Source: Turnera subulata
Lineage: Eukaryota > Streptophyta > Magnoliopsida > Malpighiales > Passifloraceae
Assembly: GCA_028386065.3 (NCBI GenBank)
Contig: JAKUCV010003604.1
Location: 31,202 to 95,201, forward strand
Length of the DNA stretch: 64,000 nucleotides
Reading direction: 5' to 3'
The notes below the pieces were generated by a model, which worked only from the letters and a program-made list of their open reading frames with translations, had not been told where the DNA came from and did no database searches. The first letter of the stretch is position 1, and every line of letters starts with the position of its first letter. A program made the position numbers and the translations under genes. Below, in pieces: positions 1 through 11,475 of this stretch.

Positions 1-376
1 GGTCGAATAAGTGGTTGAAGGTATTAGTGATGAAAGAATGAGCATATGGATTATGATAGCTTATTGAGCTATATATCGTGTGAAAGAGTTATGGTGGGAA
101 TTTATATGGTTATATTTGGAAGGTTAGCAGTACATTGCACAATTTTATTTGTTTTTACTATGTGGCCACAATTTACAATGTTTTCATAATGTTTTGAAAG
201 AAATATGCAAGTACTGCTTAGCCTAACCATTTGTACCGTGGTAAGGAATGATAGATAGTTGATAGAATTAGAATCTATAAGATTCCGATTGAATCGTCAA
301 GGTTGGTGAAACGGGTTAATGTGAGATATGATCATAAGGATATATGAGGATTGTACATTTGGATCGTACATTATAG
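1..376. other. unassigned AT-rich sequence at window edge
   Basis: No ORF or repeat recognised. The sequence does not match the equivalent place of the second interior copy (before 11521), so the junction near 377 is a breakpoint between the retroelement interior and other, probably transposon-derived, DNA. Confidence 0.4.
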
Positions 377-802
377 GGTACCGATTCCTCTGCAGTTCCA
401 CACCAGTAGTTGGGCCTTTGGCCAAGTTGGAGGTAACCGGGTGACTCTGGGCATGCTCTGGGCAGTCATCGAGAGCTGGTAGTAGGTGCCTTGGTCCAGG
501 AAATGGCAAGTGGGCTCTAGGATGAATTCTTGAAGTCTTTTAGAAATGAAAAACATGACGGAATTGGCCGAGCCGTAGAAGGAGGTCCTCAGGGTGCCTT
601 GGTCCTCTAAGAAGAACGTCTCTTCCATGGGAGTGACGAAGAACCTCGACGAGTAGAGTTCGTCGACGAAGACCAGACGAGGCATCCTACTGAGCTCGTT
701 CGGTAGTTCCTCTGGACGTTCGTTGATCATGCTGTAGGCCAGCCGGTTTCTTCTTCCGAGGGAGGCACCCTCGACGAAAAAGACAGACGATGGAGCAGGC
801 AT
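371..802 (-). pseudogene. antisense LINE-like ORF fragment, copy 1
   Basis: This ORF of 143 codons runs antisense to the retroelement carrying it. It is nearly identical to the ORF at 11476-11946. Its C-terminal end has LLVWNCRGIG, the start of the endonuclease (exonuclease-endonuclease-phosphatase) domain of plant L1-type LINEs; the Asn there is a conserved active-site position. The endonuclease is lost because homology stops at about 377. The first 110 or so residues match no family I recognise. There are seven amino-acid differences from the other copy and about four or five silent ones, which does not suggest selection on the protein. It is probably not functional. Confidence 0.55.
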
Positions 803-940
803 AGTGTTTGATGCGTTGTATTTTCTTTGCTTGATTGTTTTGTTTTCTCTTGGATGCTTTGTGGTTTTTGCTTTCCGTTGTTTTGCCTTTTATAGAAAAA
901 TGTTTACTTGTTTTTTAAAGTATAGACCCCACTTGTTCCC

Positions 941-1133
941 GAAAAAAAAAAAAAAAGAAGAAGAGAAGAAAAAAAAAGAGAGAGAAAAGAAGAAGAAGAA
1001 GGAAATAGAAAAGAAAAGAAGGAAAAAATAAAGTAAAAGAAAAGAAAAGGGAAGAAAAAAACAAATAGTAAAAAAAAAGAAGAGGGAAAAAAAAAGGTAG
1101 AGAAAAAAAAAGCAAAAAAAAAAAATACAAAAT
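941..1133 (+). repeat. polypurine tract (A/G only), copy 1
   Basis: About 190 bases of almost uninterrupted A and G, with the equivalent tract at 12083-12285 in copy 2. It lies between the two antisense ORFs of the interior. Translated ORFs across it (Lys/Glu- or Phe/Ser-rich) are composition artefacts. Confidence 0.8.
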
Positions 1134-2224
1134 AAAATATTTTTCGTGGATAGGGAAAGTAGATTCTTTTCACTTTAAACCATTTCCGATCTTCGAGGTT
1201 TTGCTTTTTGAAAATTTCGTTGTTGATTGGATTTTGCTTTTTGAAAATTTTGCCATGGTTTGAAATTTTGCTTCGTTACTTTATACGTTTTTCGGGCTAC
1301 AAATGCAAGTGTTTTTCAGCTCTTTTTCATCATACCTTTTTCCTTCACGTTTGGTTACCTTGCTTTATTCTTTTTATGAGTTTTCTTGCATCTTTTATCA
1401 CATGCATTCATGACCGTTGTGGCTAGACTGATGGGACCATACCTTGAGTAGAACGCATGTGCGACAAGGTTACACCTGTTTGGACATCGTGGAGGGATAC
1501 GATGTCTGGAAGACGTTTTTGGTTTGTGGACAGGTGGATAACGTTTCTTTCGATGGACACAGGACGTTCTCGTGATGTAACGGCCCGGGTAAAAATTTAT
1601 GTTTTTATCGGGACTGTAAAAGCTTTGTACAGTAATTTATCGAATAAAAATAATCTTGGGTAATTATTTTCAGGTAATTTTGCATCGGATTCGGAAACCG
1701 ACCCTTACCCCACGTCGTAGATTTTTCTGCGGATTTTACGGACTAGAGTTGGTATTTTTCGGGTCCCGAAATTCTGAGAAAAGTCGAGTTTAACCTCTAA
1801 AGAACGGACCAGAAATAAAGTATTGAGGGTACTCTAGTTATTTGCTGGTCCGGACGTTACCCGCCTGGGTGTGTGTGACACGCTCCACACACATCATTTT
1901 CCTTACCTGTGAAGCTTGTTTGAAGCTTCCCTCATAATTCTTCCTCAGCTTCCTCCATCGGCTTTTTCCTACAAGAAGCTTCCTGCTCACTTGTCTCATG
2001 TTTTTCAGTTGCTGCAACAATAAAAAAAATACCTACCTCTGCTCTTGTTTCCAGCAAAGAAAAAAAAAGAACCAGAAACCTTACCTTTGCTTTTGTTCTG
2101 CACTCGAAACCCAGACAAACTACACACTACTTGCTTTCTTCTGCACCAAAGAAACTGCCCGGAATTACTACACCATTTGATACTTAAAATAAAAAAAAAA
2201 AGAGCAAACACAACAACCAACCCG

Positions 2225-2540
2225 TGAACCGCCGTCGTCACCGCCTCCCTTCCTCCTCCCTACAACTCGACGCCCCCGTCTTCCCCTCGTCCACCATCGT
2301 CTTTTTCCTCCTCCTCATTGCCGACGAACGTCAGCAGGCCACGCCGACGACGCCTCTCCCGGTTCGCCACCATTCGCAGCCGTCAAGCACCGTGCTTCCT
2401 CGCGTCCTCTTCTCTTTCGCGCCACCAGCAGCCGCCGTCTTCGTCTCCTCCCCGTGCCAGTCACCGCTCGCGCCACCTTGCCTGCTCGTTGCGCTGTGCC
2501 GCCTCGCTCGTCGTCTCGCCGTGTCGCATCACGCAGGTAA
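2225..2540 (+). other. GC-rich, exon-like segment inside the solo LTR
   Basis: A sharp GC-rich, CT-biased island in AT-rich surroundings. It stays open in more than one frame (proline-, arginine- and serine-rich products) and ends in cacgcaggtaagtcc, a strong splice-donor-like sequence at 2534-2545. It may be the promoter-proximal first exon of the element's own transcript or captured host sequence. No protein family is recognised. Confidence 0.4.
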
Positions 2541-3842
2541 GTCCCGTGAAGAAGATGAACAGTCCATGCATGCATGGGCTGCTGCACTATTCACCTTGGA
2601 CTTGGACTTTTGGCTTTAAGTATTGGGCTTAGGGTGTTTTGGTTAGGGGTGATTGGATTGGGCTTAGTCATTTGGGCTTGGACTAGGACCTTGGCCCAGT
2701 CCGAAATGATTTTTTTTAAAAAAAGAGATAATCAATAATAATAATAATAAAAGAAGGAAATAAAACTGGAAAAAAAGAATATGATAACAAATAGATATAT
2801 TTGGTTGGAAATTTTCTGGAAGTAGAGTAATAAATGGTAAGTAGTTGAAATTTGCAGAATTAATAAAATAATTACCTTATAATAGCATTTTTAAGGGATT
2901 AGGATAAATACCACATGATTATTTAATTATGGAAGGTACTCTAAATATGTATACTATGGAAATGTTGTACCAGAAAAACTCTTTTATATAGACATGCAAT
3001 TAAATCTTAGGGAAATTATTTTTAATAGCTAATACCTTTGAATATAAATTGTGGTAGTAATTTTTGAGGAGAAATAAATGAAAGTACGTTAGCAATTGAA
3101 GAAATATTTTATGACAAGAGTATTTTTGGAAAATACGGTAGGAAAGTATATACATGGTATATGATTATATTTGTGAGGATAAATGAAATAAGTCTTTGAC
3201 ACAATATTATTTAGGAATATGTAATTAGTCAATAATAATTATTTCGGGAAGTACAGACTTATAAAATAAATAGGGAAAGGGTATTATCAAAGTAATACCG
3301 GAATAATAACCGGGTATAAATATAGAATGGAATCTTGACTCAGGAATAATAAATAGTGAATGATGATGATAACGGGGTTCACCGGGACGTAAACGAATCA
3401 GTTTAGCTTATTTATTACGGTATAGCATCATCTGCATTTATGTGCATCTTATGTGAGAATATGTTATTTGCTATTTAGGAGTTGATAACGAACAGTATCC
3501 TGAGGAACCGGAGCCGGGACAGTTTGAGGACTTTCAGGAGTAGGGAAATCGGCTAAGGTGAGGATGGATAACCTTTGATATGTTGCACATGATACTGTGT
3601 TTGCTTTTCTGTGAATAATTTGCCTGATTGAACTGCTGAGCCAATTGAGTTTGTTTGTGGTATTATTGCTGTTGTTGTTGATTTATTGATTGTGGATTTA
3701 TTGACATGATGAGATAATTGGATAATTGGAAGTTGTGTTGACGACTTATTTGTCACTAGGAAAGTAGTGGTATGACTGGTAGGTTAGAGACTGTTTTGTG
3801 GTGGCTATGATCTGGTTACTTATGTTAAGCATGTCTATGCTT

Positions 3843-3915
3843 GGGATGTCTATCCCGTTATTATATTTTTGGGATGTCTATCCCTGGGTTACTATTTGGG
3901 ATGTCGATCCCTGGA
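3843..3915 (+). repeat. short hairpin repeats in LTR
   Basis: Three copies of gggatgtctatccc or gggatgtcgatccc. Each is a 5-bp inverted repeat (GGGAT/ATCCC) with a 4-base loop. The same motif recurs at the same relative place in the other LTRs. Confidence 0.7.
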
Positions 3916-4860
3916 TTGATCTAGCACCCAGAACATGTTAATAACCTGGTCTGACCCCTAGCTTGTCCAGTGACAGAGCCCGGAAGATAAAATTTGATAA
4001 TAATAAGCATTCTTTTGGTCTTGGCTCAGTTATTTGTCTGGTTGTATCTTGTTATGATTTTGCTGGAATTTTACTTCGAAAGTATTGTGTTGTCTGCATA
4101 TTACTGTTTATCTTTCGTCGGTGAGCACTTCGGACTCACCCCTCGCCTGCGGGGTTTCATCCCGTAGGAAGAGTTGCTCGTAGTACAGGTACGTGGTTCA
4201 GGCAGCTGCTGTTTCTACTCCACCAGACCCCAGATCCATACCTCCGCTGCATCTCATTCTAAGTCTTCCGCTGCTGTTAACTTATTTGTTGTTGTATCAT
4301 GTATTATATGCTTGACGAGATCTTGTATTGTATGTTTCTGCTATTGTTGTTGTGATTTGAATAATGGTCCCCGGGATCGGGTGACGGATGTTGTATTTGA
4401 GGTTACTAGTATTGTTTCTTATTCTATATGTACTGTCTGCTACTATATCAAGAACAGTTCTGACACGTGTTTACCGTGTACGGTAAATACGGGTCGGGGT
4501 GCTTCACGTGATCATCCCCTTGCGAGTTAACGGATGTCTTTTTCACGAGGGAAACCGACGTCACCGTTAGCTGTGCAAGTCACGTTTCTCGGGATCGAGG
4601 ATGTTTACGACCGATCTAGAGCGCCGAACATGGAAATATGTTTTTGTTTTAACTTCTTTATGTTTTGGTTTTGTTAAACAAGTTTTGTTTTTAGATTCTT
4701 TATGTTTGATTTTACATCTTTATTGTTGATTTTTGTTCTGCTTTGAGATGTTAATTTTCTTTTAACATGAGATTTTCATAACTGTGAAAAGAGTTTTATT
4801 TTGAAAAAGAAAGCTTGTTTTATTTATTTCATAACAGTTTTACAACAGAGAAGAAGTACT

Positions 4861-5238
4861 CTATGGAGTTACATGCTTCTCTAGGTCTTTTACAAGTTTT
4901 TGGATGTTTTTCATGTGAGGGAAGAGTTCTGCACACGCCAGTTCTTTCTGCATCACCACCGAGCTGACCTTCCTCAGTGAGACGTTCAACTGCGATAGTG
5001 TCTGCTGCGGAGTGCTGCTTTCAGCCGTTGCTTTGCCCTTTCGATTATCAGCTTCTTTGCCAGCACGCTTCTTTCGCTGTCTTGGGGAGACCACCATATC
5101 TTCCTTCAGACTGATGGTGTTTGTCTTGAACCGCTTCTTGGGAGGTTCTTCATCGGAGCTTGTCGGGAAAGAAGTACCACCAATATAGCTGTTATCCTCG
5201 GAGTCTGAGGTGGTTCTTGTTCTTAGTGGAGAGTCCAT
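4861..5238 (-). CDS. antisense ORF of unknown function, copy 1 (125 aa)
   Basis: This 125-residue ORF is antisense to the retroelement, just inside its 3' end, and also intact at 13071-13448. The N-terminal half is acidic then basic, with two possible nuclear localisation signals (PPKKRFK near residue 34; RQRKKRA near 54). The C-terminal 45 residues (from about LSQLNVSLRKV) look amphipathic and helical. A TATA-like TTATATAG lies about 35 bases upstream. I do not recognise the family. Extra antisense ORFs are known in several plant Ty3/gypsy lineages, so it could be a captured host gene or an element accessory gene. The two copies differ at nine amino-acid-changing and about two silent sites, which gives no sign of purifying selection. 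Confidence 0.45.
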   Translation of the reverse strand: MDSPLRTRTTSDSEDNSYIGGTSFPTSSDEEPPKKRFKTNTISLKEDMVVSPRQRKKRAGKEADNRKGKATAESSTPQQTLSQLNVSLRKVSSVVMQKELACAELFPHMKNIQKLVKDLEKHVTP

Positions 5239-5272
5239 GGCTGAGAGTGAGTTCTCAATTAAGAGGTTCGGT

Positions 5273-5280
5273 CTATATAA
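5273..5280 (-). promoter_or_regulatory. TATA-like box upstream of antisense ORF, copy 1
   Basis: Reads TTATATAG on the minus strand, about 35 bases before the ATG at 5238. It is kept as TTATATAA at 13483-13490 before the second copy. Minus-strand transcription is inferred, not shown. Confidence 0.35.
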
Positions 5281-6012
5281 GCGGAGGGGATGTCGCTTAA
5301 GGGTATAAGCGGTATCTCGCGTTGAGTTTGGACACCTGGTAGAGTGTACCAGAAGCTTATCGTGGTAGGACCCACGGATAAGACGGAATTTCGAGGACGA
5401 AATTCTTTTTAAGGTGGGTAGAATGTAACAGCCCGGGTAAAAATTTGGATTTTTACCGGGACTGTAAAAGTTGTTATACAGTGATTTACCGAATGAATTA
5501 ATCTTGGGTAATTAATTCAAGGTAAATCGGGTATCGTTTTTCGAAACCGAGGTTTTTCCCGCGCTCGGGATTTTTCCGTGGATTTTACGGACCTAAGTAG
5601 GTATTTTTCGGGTCCCGGAATCCTAAAAAAATAACCGGAAAATAACTAAGGGGGTATGCAGTTATTTTCTGATCCGGTCTGGACACGACCCTGCATTATT
5701 GAGCCGCCTGGGTGACTCTGGTCGTGACCTTGGTCTGGGTGCCTGGATTTTGTGATCTGGGCTTGGCACTATACAAGGGTCTGGGCTGGCACTATTTAGC
5801 CTAGTCCGAAATTAAAAAAAAAAAGAATAAAATCTAGAAAAGAGAAAATATATATATAAATTATATTTTTTGGAAATAATTATTTTGGCGTACCTAGTAT
5901 ATGGTTATGTTTTAGAAAATAATTACTTAGACATATTATTTTGGAAAATTAAGGTAATTATGTTATGGTTATTTTAATAATAATATGGAAAGTATGAGTT
6001 ATAGTATTTTGG

Positions 6013-6015
<3 letters not shown>

Positions 6016-6047
<32 letters not shown>
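6016..6047. repeat. (AT)n microsatellite
   Basis: Sixteen uninterrupted AT units inside the LTR. The equivalent place in the LTR at 13634 has a shorter run near 14893-14914, so it varies between copies. Confidence 0.95.
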
Positions 6048-6050
<3 letters not shown>

Positions 6051-8859
6051 GTATATGAATATGTCTTACTGGAAAAAAATAAAATGATATCACTAACATT
6101 ATTTTGAGAAAATATAATTATAATATGAATTTCCTTTGAAAAATTATTATAAGAGTAAATAATTTTAGAAAAGGGGTATATATATTATGAAAATGTTTTG
6201 GAAATAAATAAGGTATTGGATAATCTGGGGAATATTTCACTAAGTATATATAATAATACCTCTTTGAAAAATAAAATAATAATATTTTGTAATTATATTT
6301 TGGAAAGTATAATAATTTTATGGAAATGATGACGTATAACCGAGGGCGGGTTTAATTTACAATTTATGGCATCATAGCATACCAATTATGTGCATTTATG
6401 TGAGCATGTTGTTTTGTTGTATAGGTTTTGATATCGAGCAGTTTTTCGAGGAGCCAGCTTTGGACCGGATATTATCTTCAGAGTTGAGTAATCGGCTAAG
6501 GTGAGGATGGATAACCCTTGATATGTTGCCTATAATACTGTTGTGTGTTCTTGATTATACTTTGTTGTTTGATTGAACTGCCGAGATGATCATTGTTGGT
6601 TATTTGGCTTATATGGTTATTGTTATGGTTGTTGTTAGATTGTGTTGTGGTTGGCTAATCGGAATTGCCTGTGATTGCTTGATTGAACTGTTGAGTTAAT
6701 TGTTAATGGTATCTATGGTTATTGTTGTTTTCGTTGTTATGATGTTGAATTGCTTGATTGAACCGTTGTGTTGACTGTTATTGGTTCCTTGGATACTGTG
6801 TTGTGATTGATGTTGGATTGTGAATAATTGGTGTTATGAAACTGTTGATGGATTGGTCTGTTGTATAACTTGAGTTAATAGGAAGTTGGATAATTGTTTG
6901 ACTGTTATGGATATTATGATTGTTGTCGGTAGACTGTGTTGTGATTGGATAATTGGAATAAATTATGATATGGATAATTGGGAAAAACAAAAAAGAAATT
7001 GGAAGTTGATTTGAGATGATGATTCAATTGTCACATGGAAAGTAGTGGTACGACTAGATGGTTAGAGGCTAGTTCTGTGGTGTCATGGCCGGTTTCTTGG
7101 TTATGGGATGTTGATCCCGGTTTGATTTGGATATTGGGATGTTAATCCCGGATTGGTTTGTTATTGGGATGTTGATCCCGGGTTACGTTGGCCTTAAAGC
7201 GCCCCGACCCTAATCTACCGTACACAGTAAGCACGAGCCGGAACTGTGACGACCTGGCCAATCAAGGCCCAGCATACAGTGTAAATAACAATAACTCGGG
7301 CTCAACAGCCCATAATAATAACAACAAAAATAACTCAACACGGCCCAATGGCCCAATAATAATAAAAACATGCACAGCGGAAGACTTTAAGACTCACAAA
7401 CACTGTATGCATAACCAATGCAACCTATGGATCCAAGCCCGTCCAAGGGAGACGTCGCAGCCTGTCTGGAATGCATCAACCTGTACCAAAGGTAACTCAT
7501 CCTACGGGATGAAAGCCCGCAGGTGAGGGGTGAGTCCGAAGTGCTCACGACAATGGAAAGACGATCAATATGAAACTAAAAGTACTCGAGGTTGAAAACA
7601 AGCAAAAACCGACCCAAAGACTCAAATAAAACCAATTATCCAATTTTATCTTTTCCGGGCCCCGTCATGGCTAAGCTAGGGTCGTACCAGGTTATCAACC
7701 TGTTCCTGGTGCCAGATTAAAAAGAACCCAGGGATAGACATCCCAAATAATAAACCGGGATAGACATCCCAAGCATAGACATGGTTATCACACGAACCCA
7801 GATCATGGCCACCACAAAACAGTCTCTAACCATCCGGTCGTACCTCTACTTACCACGTGACAATTATATTACCATCATTAGAAACCAAACTCACAGGGAT
7901 CGACATCCCTAACCAAAGTACCGAGGATCGACATCCTCATCACAATTCATTAATTATTCCATTATATTTATTCCAAAGGACACAGAAAGTCGAGACGGGG
8001 ATAAACATCCCAAAAACCAAACAGAACACCGGGATAAACATCCCGAACCCAAACACAGCTAAACCACAGCATCCAACAATGCAATAACACCAAACACAAT
8101 AACCGAGTAATATAGGCACATATTGAAGGAAATCCATCCTCACCTTGGCCGATTACTCAACTTCGGAAAACAATGACCGGTCCGACTCCGGCTCCTCGGG
8201 AAACTGCCCGATATCCAAACCTAAACAACATAACAACATATACACATAAATGCACATATTCGGTATGCTATGATGCCAAACTGCGTAGTAACTCATCCCG
8301 ATTACACATCTTTTATTTATTATCTTTTACCGAAAATATTTACCGTACGTATTTCCGAATATAATTTCGGTACCATATTTTAATTAAAATTCTATTCAAA
8401 ATACTCTCATAAAATAACTATAATTTCCAAAATAATAATCCACATAATTTTTCCAAAAAATAATAAGCTATTTATAATTTTCAGAGAATATTTATATAGT
8501 ATTTATCTTTTTCTAACAATATTTTCCAACACCAAAATATAATTAAATTAAATTTACAAAATACATATTTATTTACATAAACCACAATCATAATTTTCAG
8601 ACGAAAATAATATACATTTTAATTTCCAAAAATTATTTTCAAGGCATATATATATTTTTCCAATTAATAATAGTTTTTCAAACATAACTTAATTATTTAT
8701 CAAAGTAATTATATTTATATTTTCCTGAAAATAACAGAATTAAATTTTCCATAATTTTCTAAAAATATATATAATTTTTTTTCAAAATTGAATTCCAGAA
8801 TATTAATAAAAATATATATATAATTTGTTTTTTTAAAAAAATAAATCGGGCTGGGCCGT

Positions 8860-9330
8860 GAATAGTGCGGCCCAGTACCAAGGCAGCAGCCCAACACAGT
8901 GCCAAGGCCCGGCCCACACCACTCAGCCCAACCCAGAAGCCCATAACCCAACTACCGAGTTTGCGACCCGTTTCCACGAACGGATCTTTGCCAAGAACCG
9001 GGTCTTACCTCCGGGTTGCGGCAGCTGGCGACGACGGAGAGGCGTGAGGGAGGAAAGCAACCACACCAACAGTTGAGGCAGACGAAGGCGACTCCGTGGG
9101 CAGTGGAACGGCGGCGCGGCGACGGCATCGAGCTGAGCAGCGCGCGGAAGAAGCAGCTCCGCCGGGTTCTCCGCCGGGTCACGGCGAGTCTCGCGACGGA
9201 AGGCGACAGCGGCGACGGGTACGGGGTCGCGTCGGCTCGGCGAGGACGACGGTGGCTGCGGTGTGGCGTGCAGCGGCGCGGAACGAATCGAGGTGAACAG
9301 TGCAGAGGCGGGTGACGCACTGTTCATCCC
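8860..9330 (-). other. GC-rich, exon-like segment in the inverted LTR
   Basis: GC-rich island open in several frames on both strands, next to a long C/T tract. It sits in the part of the LTR that corresponds to 2225-2540 and 13918-14570. The reading frames are arginine-, alanine- and proline-rich and match no family I recognise, so I do not call a gene. Confidence 0.4.
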
Positions 9331-9334
9331 CTTC

Positions 9335-9590
9335 TTCTTTTTTTCCAGTTTTCTTTTTCTCCTTTTTTTTTCTATTTCTTTCTTTTCCTTCTGATTTTCC
9401 GAAATTCCTTTTTTTTCTTCTTTCTTTTTTTTTCATTACCTCTCTGTTTTTTTCTATTTTTTCTGTTTTTTTTCTTTTCTCTTTTTTTTCTTTTTTTTCC
9501 TTTTCTTTTTCTTTTTCCTCTCTTTTTCTTTTTCCTCTCCTTTTCTCTCTTTTTTTTTCTTCTCCTCCTCCTTCTCCGGCTGCCTTCATC
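9335..9590 (+). repeat. polypyrimidine tract
   Basis: About 250 bases of almost pure C and T on the plus strand, hence polypurine in the LTR's own sense. It adjoins the GC-rich segment. Confidence 0.85.
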
Positions 9591-10185
9591 ATTATATAAC
9601 TGAAAATTTTACTATTTAGCTTGTGATAATCAATAATGCCATTCGTCCGCATTACGGGCGAATCCGATCCGGACCAGAAAATAACAGATACCTCCTTAGT
9701 TATTTTCCGGTGTGATTTTCCGAGAAATTCTGAAACCCGAAAAATACCAACTTAGTTCCGAAAAATCCACGGGAAAATCACGAGCGCGGGAAAACACTCG
9801 GATTCAAAAAACGACTCCCGATTTACCTTGAATTAATTACCCAAGATTAATTCAACAGTAAATCACGGTAAATAGACTTTTACAGTCCGGTAAAAATCCA
9901 AAATTTTTACCCGGGCTGTTACAGGCCTGGCTTCCGGAATTAGTTAATAACCAGGTACGACCCTAGCTTGTCCAGTGACAGGGCCCGGATATTAAAATTG
10001 GAAAAGTTATTGAGTGAGTCGTGTCTTTTGGGTTTTGGGTTTGGGATGTCGATCCCTGTGATTTGGCTTTGGAATGGATATGACTTAATTGTCACGTGGT
10101 AAGTAGAGATACGACCGGATGGTTTGAGACTGTTTTGTGGTGGCCATGATCTGGGTTACTTGTGATGGGCATGTTGATGCCGATT

Positions 10186-10318
10186 TGATTGGGATGTTGA
10201 TCCCTGAGATTGTTCTTGGGATGTTGATCCCTGAGATTATTATTGGGATGTTGATCCCTGAGATTGTTATTGGGATGTTGATCCCTGAGATTTGTTATTG
10301 GGATGTTGATCCTGGGTT
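10186..10318 (+). repeat. tandem hairpin minisatellite, five units of about 27 bp
   Basis: Five units of the form attgggatgttgatccctga plus a short spacer. Each has the inverted repeat GGGAT-GTTG-ATCCC. Related arrays of three units occur at 7105-7185 and 15972-16052, so copy number has changed between LTRs. Confidence 0.9.
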
Positions 10319-11015
10319 CTTTTTGATCTGGCACCAGGAACAGGTTGATAACCTGGTACGACCCTAGCTTATCCGTGACGGGGCCCAGAAAGATAAAATT
10401 GGAATAATAATAAAGTCTTGGGTATGTTTGGGACGAGTCTTTGGGTTTGGTCTGTCTTGTACGGTATTGTCTTTGGTATGGTTGTGACTGTTGTCTGTAT
10501 TTCCCTCTTTGAAGTATTATGGTTGCCTGCTTATCTCTGTTTATCCTTGGTTGGTGAGCACTTCGGACTCACCCCTTACCTGCGGGCTTCATCCTGTAGG
10601 TTGAGTTATTTGTGGTTCAGGTATGATGCATTCCAGACAGGCTGCGGCGTTATCCCTTGGACAGGACTCAGATCCATTAGTTTGCATCAGGTTTTGCGTA
10701 TGCTGATATTGAGATTAAAATTTGCTTTCGTTGTGCTATATTTTGGGTCCCCGGGCTCGGGTGACATGTTTTTGATATTGGGCCGATGGGTCGGATTTAT
10801 GTGTTGATGTCCCCGAGATCGGGAGACGTGTAGTTGTTGTTGGCCCGAAGGGCCAGTTGCATATTTTTGATATTGGGCTTTTGAGCCAGCTTATTGGACT
10901 GCTAAGCCAATTGTTAAGTTTGTTCACTGTATGCTGATTCACGTTGGTGATGGGTCGTTACAGTTCCGGCACGTGTTTACTGTGTACGGTAAATACGGGT
11001 CGGGGCGTTTCATTT

Positions 11016-11030
11016 TGGTAGCGGAGCGGG
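11016..11030 (+). promoter_or_regulatory. primer binding site
   Basis: tggtagcggagcggg starts three bases after the LTR end (TTTCA). It resembles the plant initiator-Met tRNA primer site (tggtatcagagc) with substitutions. This fixes the element's direction as plus and marks the LTR before it as a 5' LTR. Confidence 0.65.
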
Positions 11031-11475
11031 CGATAGGACCTTGGGTGATTGTTTGCTTATTTGATGTGCATAGCTCGCTCTCGATGTTTATTATTTTGCT
11101 TTTATATCATTTAGTTAGTACATGATGGATCCAGTCGAGGGACGCCAGCTTGCCACAGAACATTCACATAAGAGGTAATTGATGCCATAAATATGCAGAA
11201 ACATAAATATTATTAATATTACTAATATTATTATTACATTGATATTATTATAAAAAAAACATTCATCTTCTCGGTACAACATTGACCCTGAAGCTATTGG
11301 GGTCATTGGTAATGTTCACCCTGATGTTGCCGTTCTACGAGAACCACATGTCACCTGCGTTGTTCTAGCCAGGAAGCTCGAACCGGTTTGTGGGAGGAAA
11401 CCGAAGTGGGATGACACCGTGATCGTCTTCAGGCTACCACTGGGTCTCCGTGAGAAGAACCATGATGGGCTTGTA

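Larger units (their letters stand above)
1576..4506 (+). mobile_element. solo LTR, 2931 bp, inserted in interior copy 1
   Basis: Begins TGTAACGGCCCGGG and ends GGGGTGCTTCA, flanked by the 5-bp direct repeat CGTGA (1571-1575 and 4507-4511). The second interior copy has the same site empty (around 12716-12725: ttctcgtgatcatcccc), which proves insertion. It is related to the LTRs at 5424 and 13634 but clearly diverged. A single LTR with target duplications and no interior is the usual product of LTR-LTR recombination. Inside it are a GC-rich exon-like stretch (2225-2540) and GGGAT...ATCCC hairpin repeats (3843-3915). The LTR opening and the interior end are typical of Ty3/gypsy chromovirus (Tekay/Del-like) elements; this assignment is inferred. 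Confidence 0.88.
377..5423 (+). mobile_element. partial interior of a non-autonomous LTR retroelement, copy 1
   Basis: Matches 11521-13633 almost base for base once the inserted solo LTR (1576-4506) and one target duplication are removed; both then measure about 2.11 kb. It ends in a polypurine stretch (aaggtgggtagaa) directly before an LTR starting TGTAACAGCCCGGG, which is how an LTR-retrotransposon interior ends. No gag, protease, reverse transcriptase or integrase reading frame is present. Orientation follows the polypurine tract and the primer site in copy 2. The left end is cut at about 377, so the original 5' LTR is not in the window. Confidence 0.75.
7195..9923 (-). mobile_element. inverted solo LTR, 2729 bp, nested in the shared LTR
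   Basis: Reverse-complement LTR of the same broad family. Its plus-strand right end reads ccgggctgttaca (reverse of TGTAACAGCCCGG) and its left end reads taaagcgccccgaccc (reverse of the LTR 3' end, terminal base mutated). It is flanked by GGCCT on both sides (7190-7194 and 9924-9928). The LTR at 13634 has the uninterrupted site (ggcctggcatccgg near 16060), confirming the insertion. It carries a GC-rich segment (about 8860-9330), a pyrimidine tract (9335-9590) and reverse-oriented hairpin repeats (about 7733-8045). No second LTR or interior is present. Confidence 0.87.
5424..11012 (+). mobile_element. LTR shared by two element units, interrupted by an inverted solo LTR
   Basis: Starts TGTAACAGCCCGGG right after a polypurine tract (so it is a 3' LTR for the left interior) and ends CGGGGCGTTTCA directly before a primer binding site (so it is also a 5' LTR for the right interior). 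Removing the inserted 7195-9923 element and one target duplication leaves about 2.85 kb. It aligns closely with the LTR at 13634-16115 but lacks the GC-rich block at about 13918-14570. It contains an (AT)16 microsatellite (6016-6047), the hairpin repeats, and a conserved stretch near 10553-10610 also seen in the other LTRs. Confidence 0.85.

Noticed and set aside
904..1173. Phe/Ser- or Lys/Glu-rich ORFs over the purine tracts (also 12003-12319, 9300-9652)
   Set aside because: Low-complexity translation of A/G or C/T runs on both strands.
2224..2632. Proline/arginine-rich ORFs in GC-rich LTR segments as genes
   Set aside because: Open in several overlapping frames, no family similarity, located within LTRs; kept as segments, not genes.
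7857..8087. Repetitive ORF with INIP-type repeats (also 10092-10334)
   Set aside because: Frame kept open by the hairpin minisatellite, not a protein.
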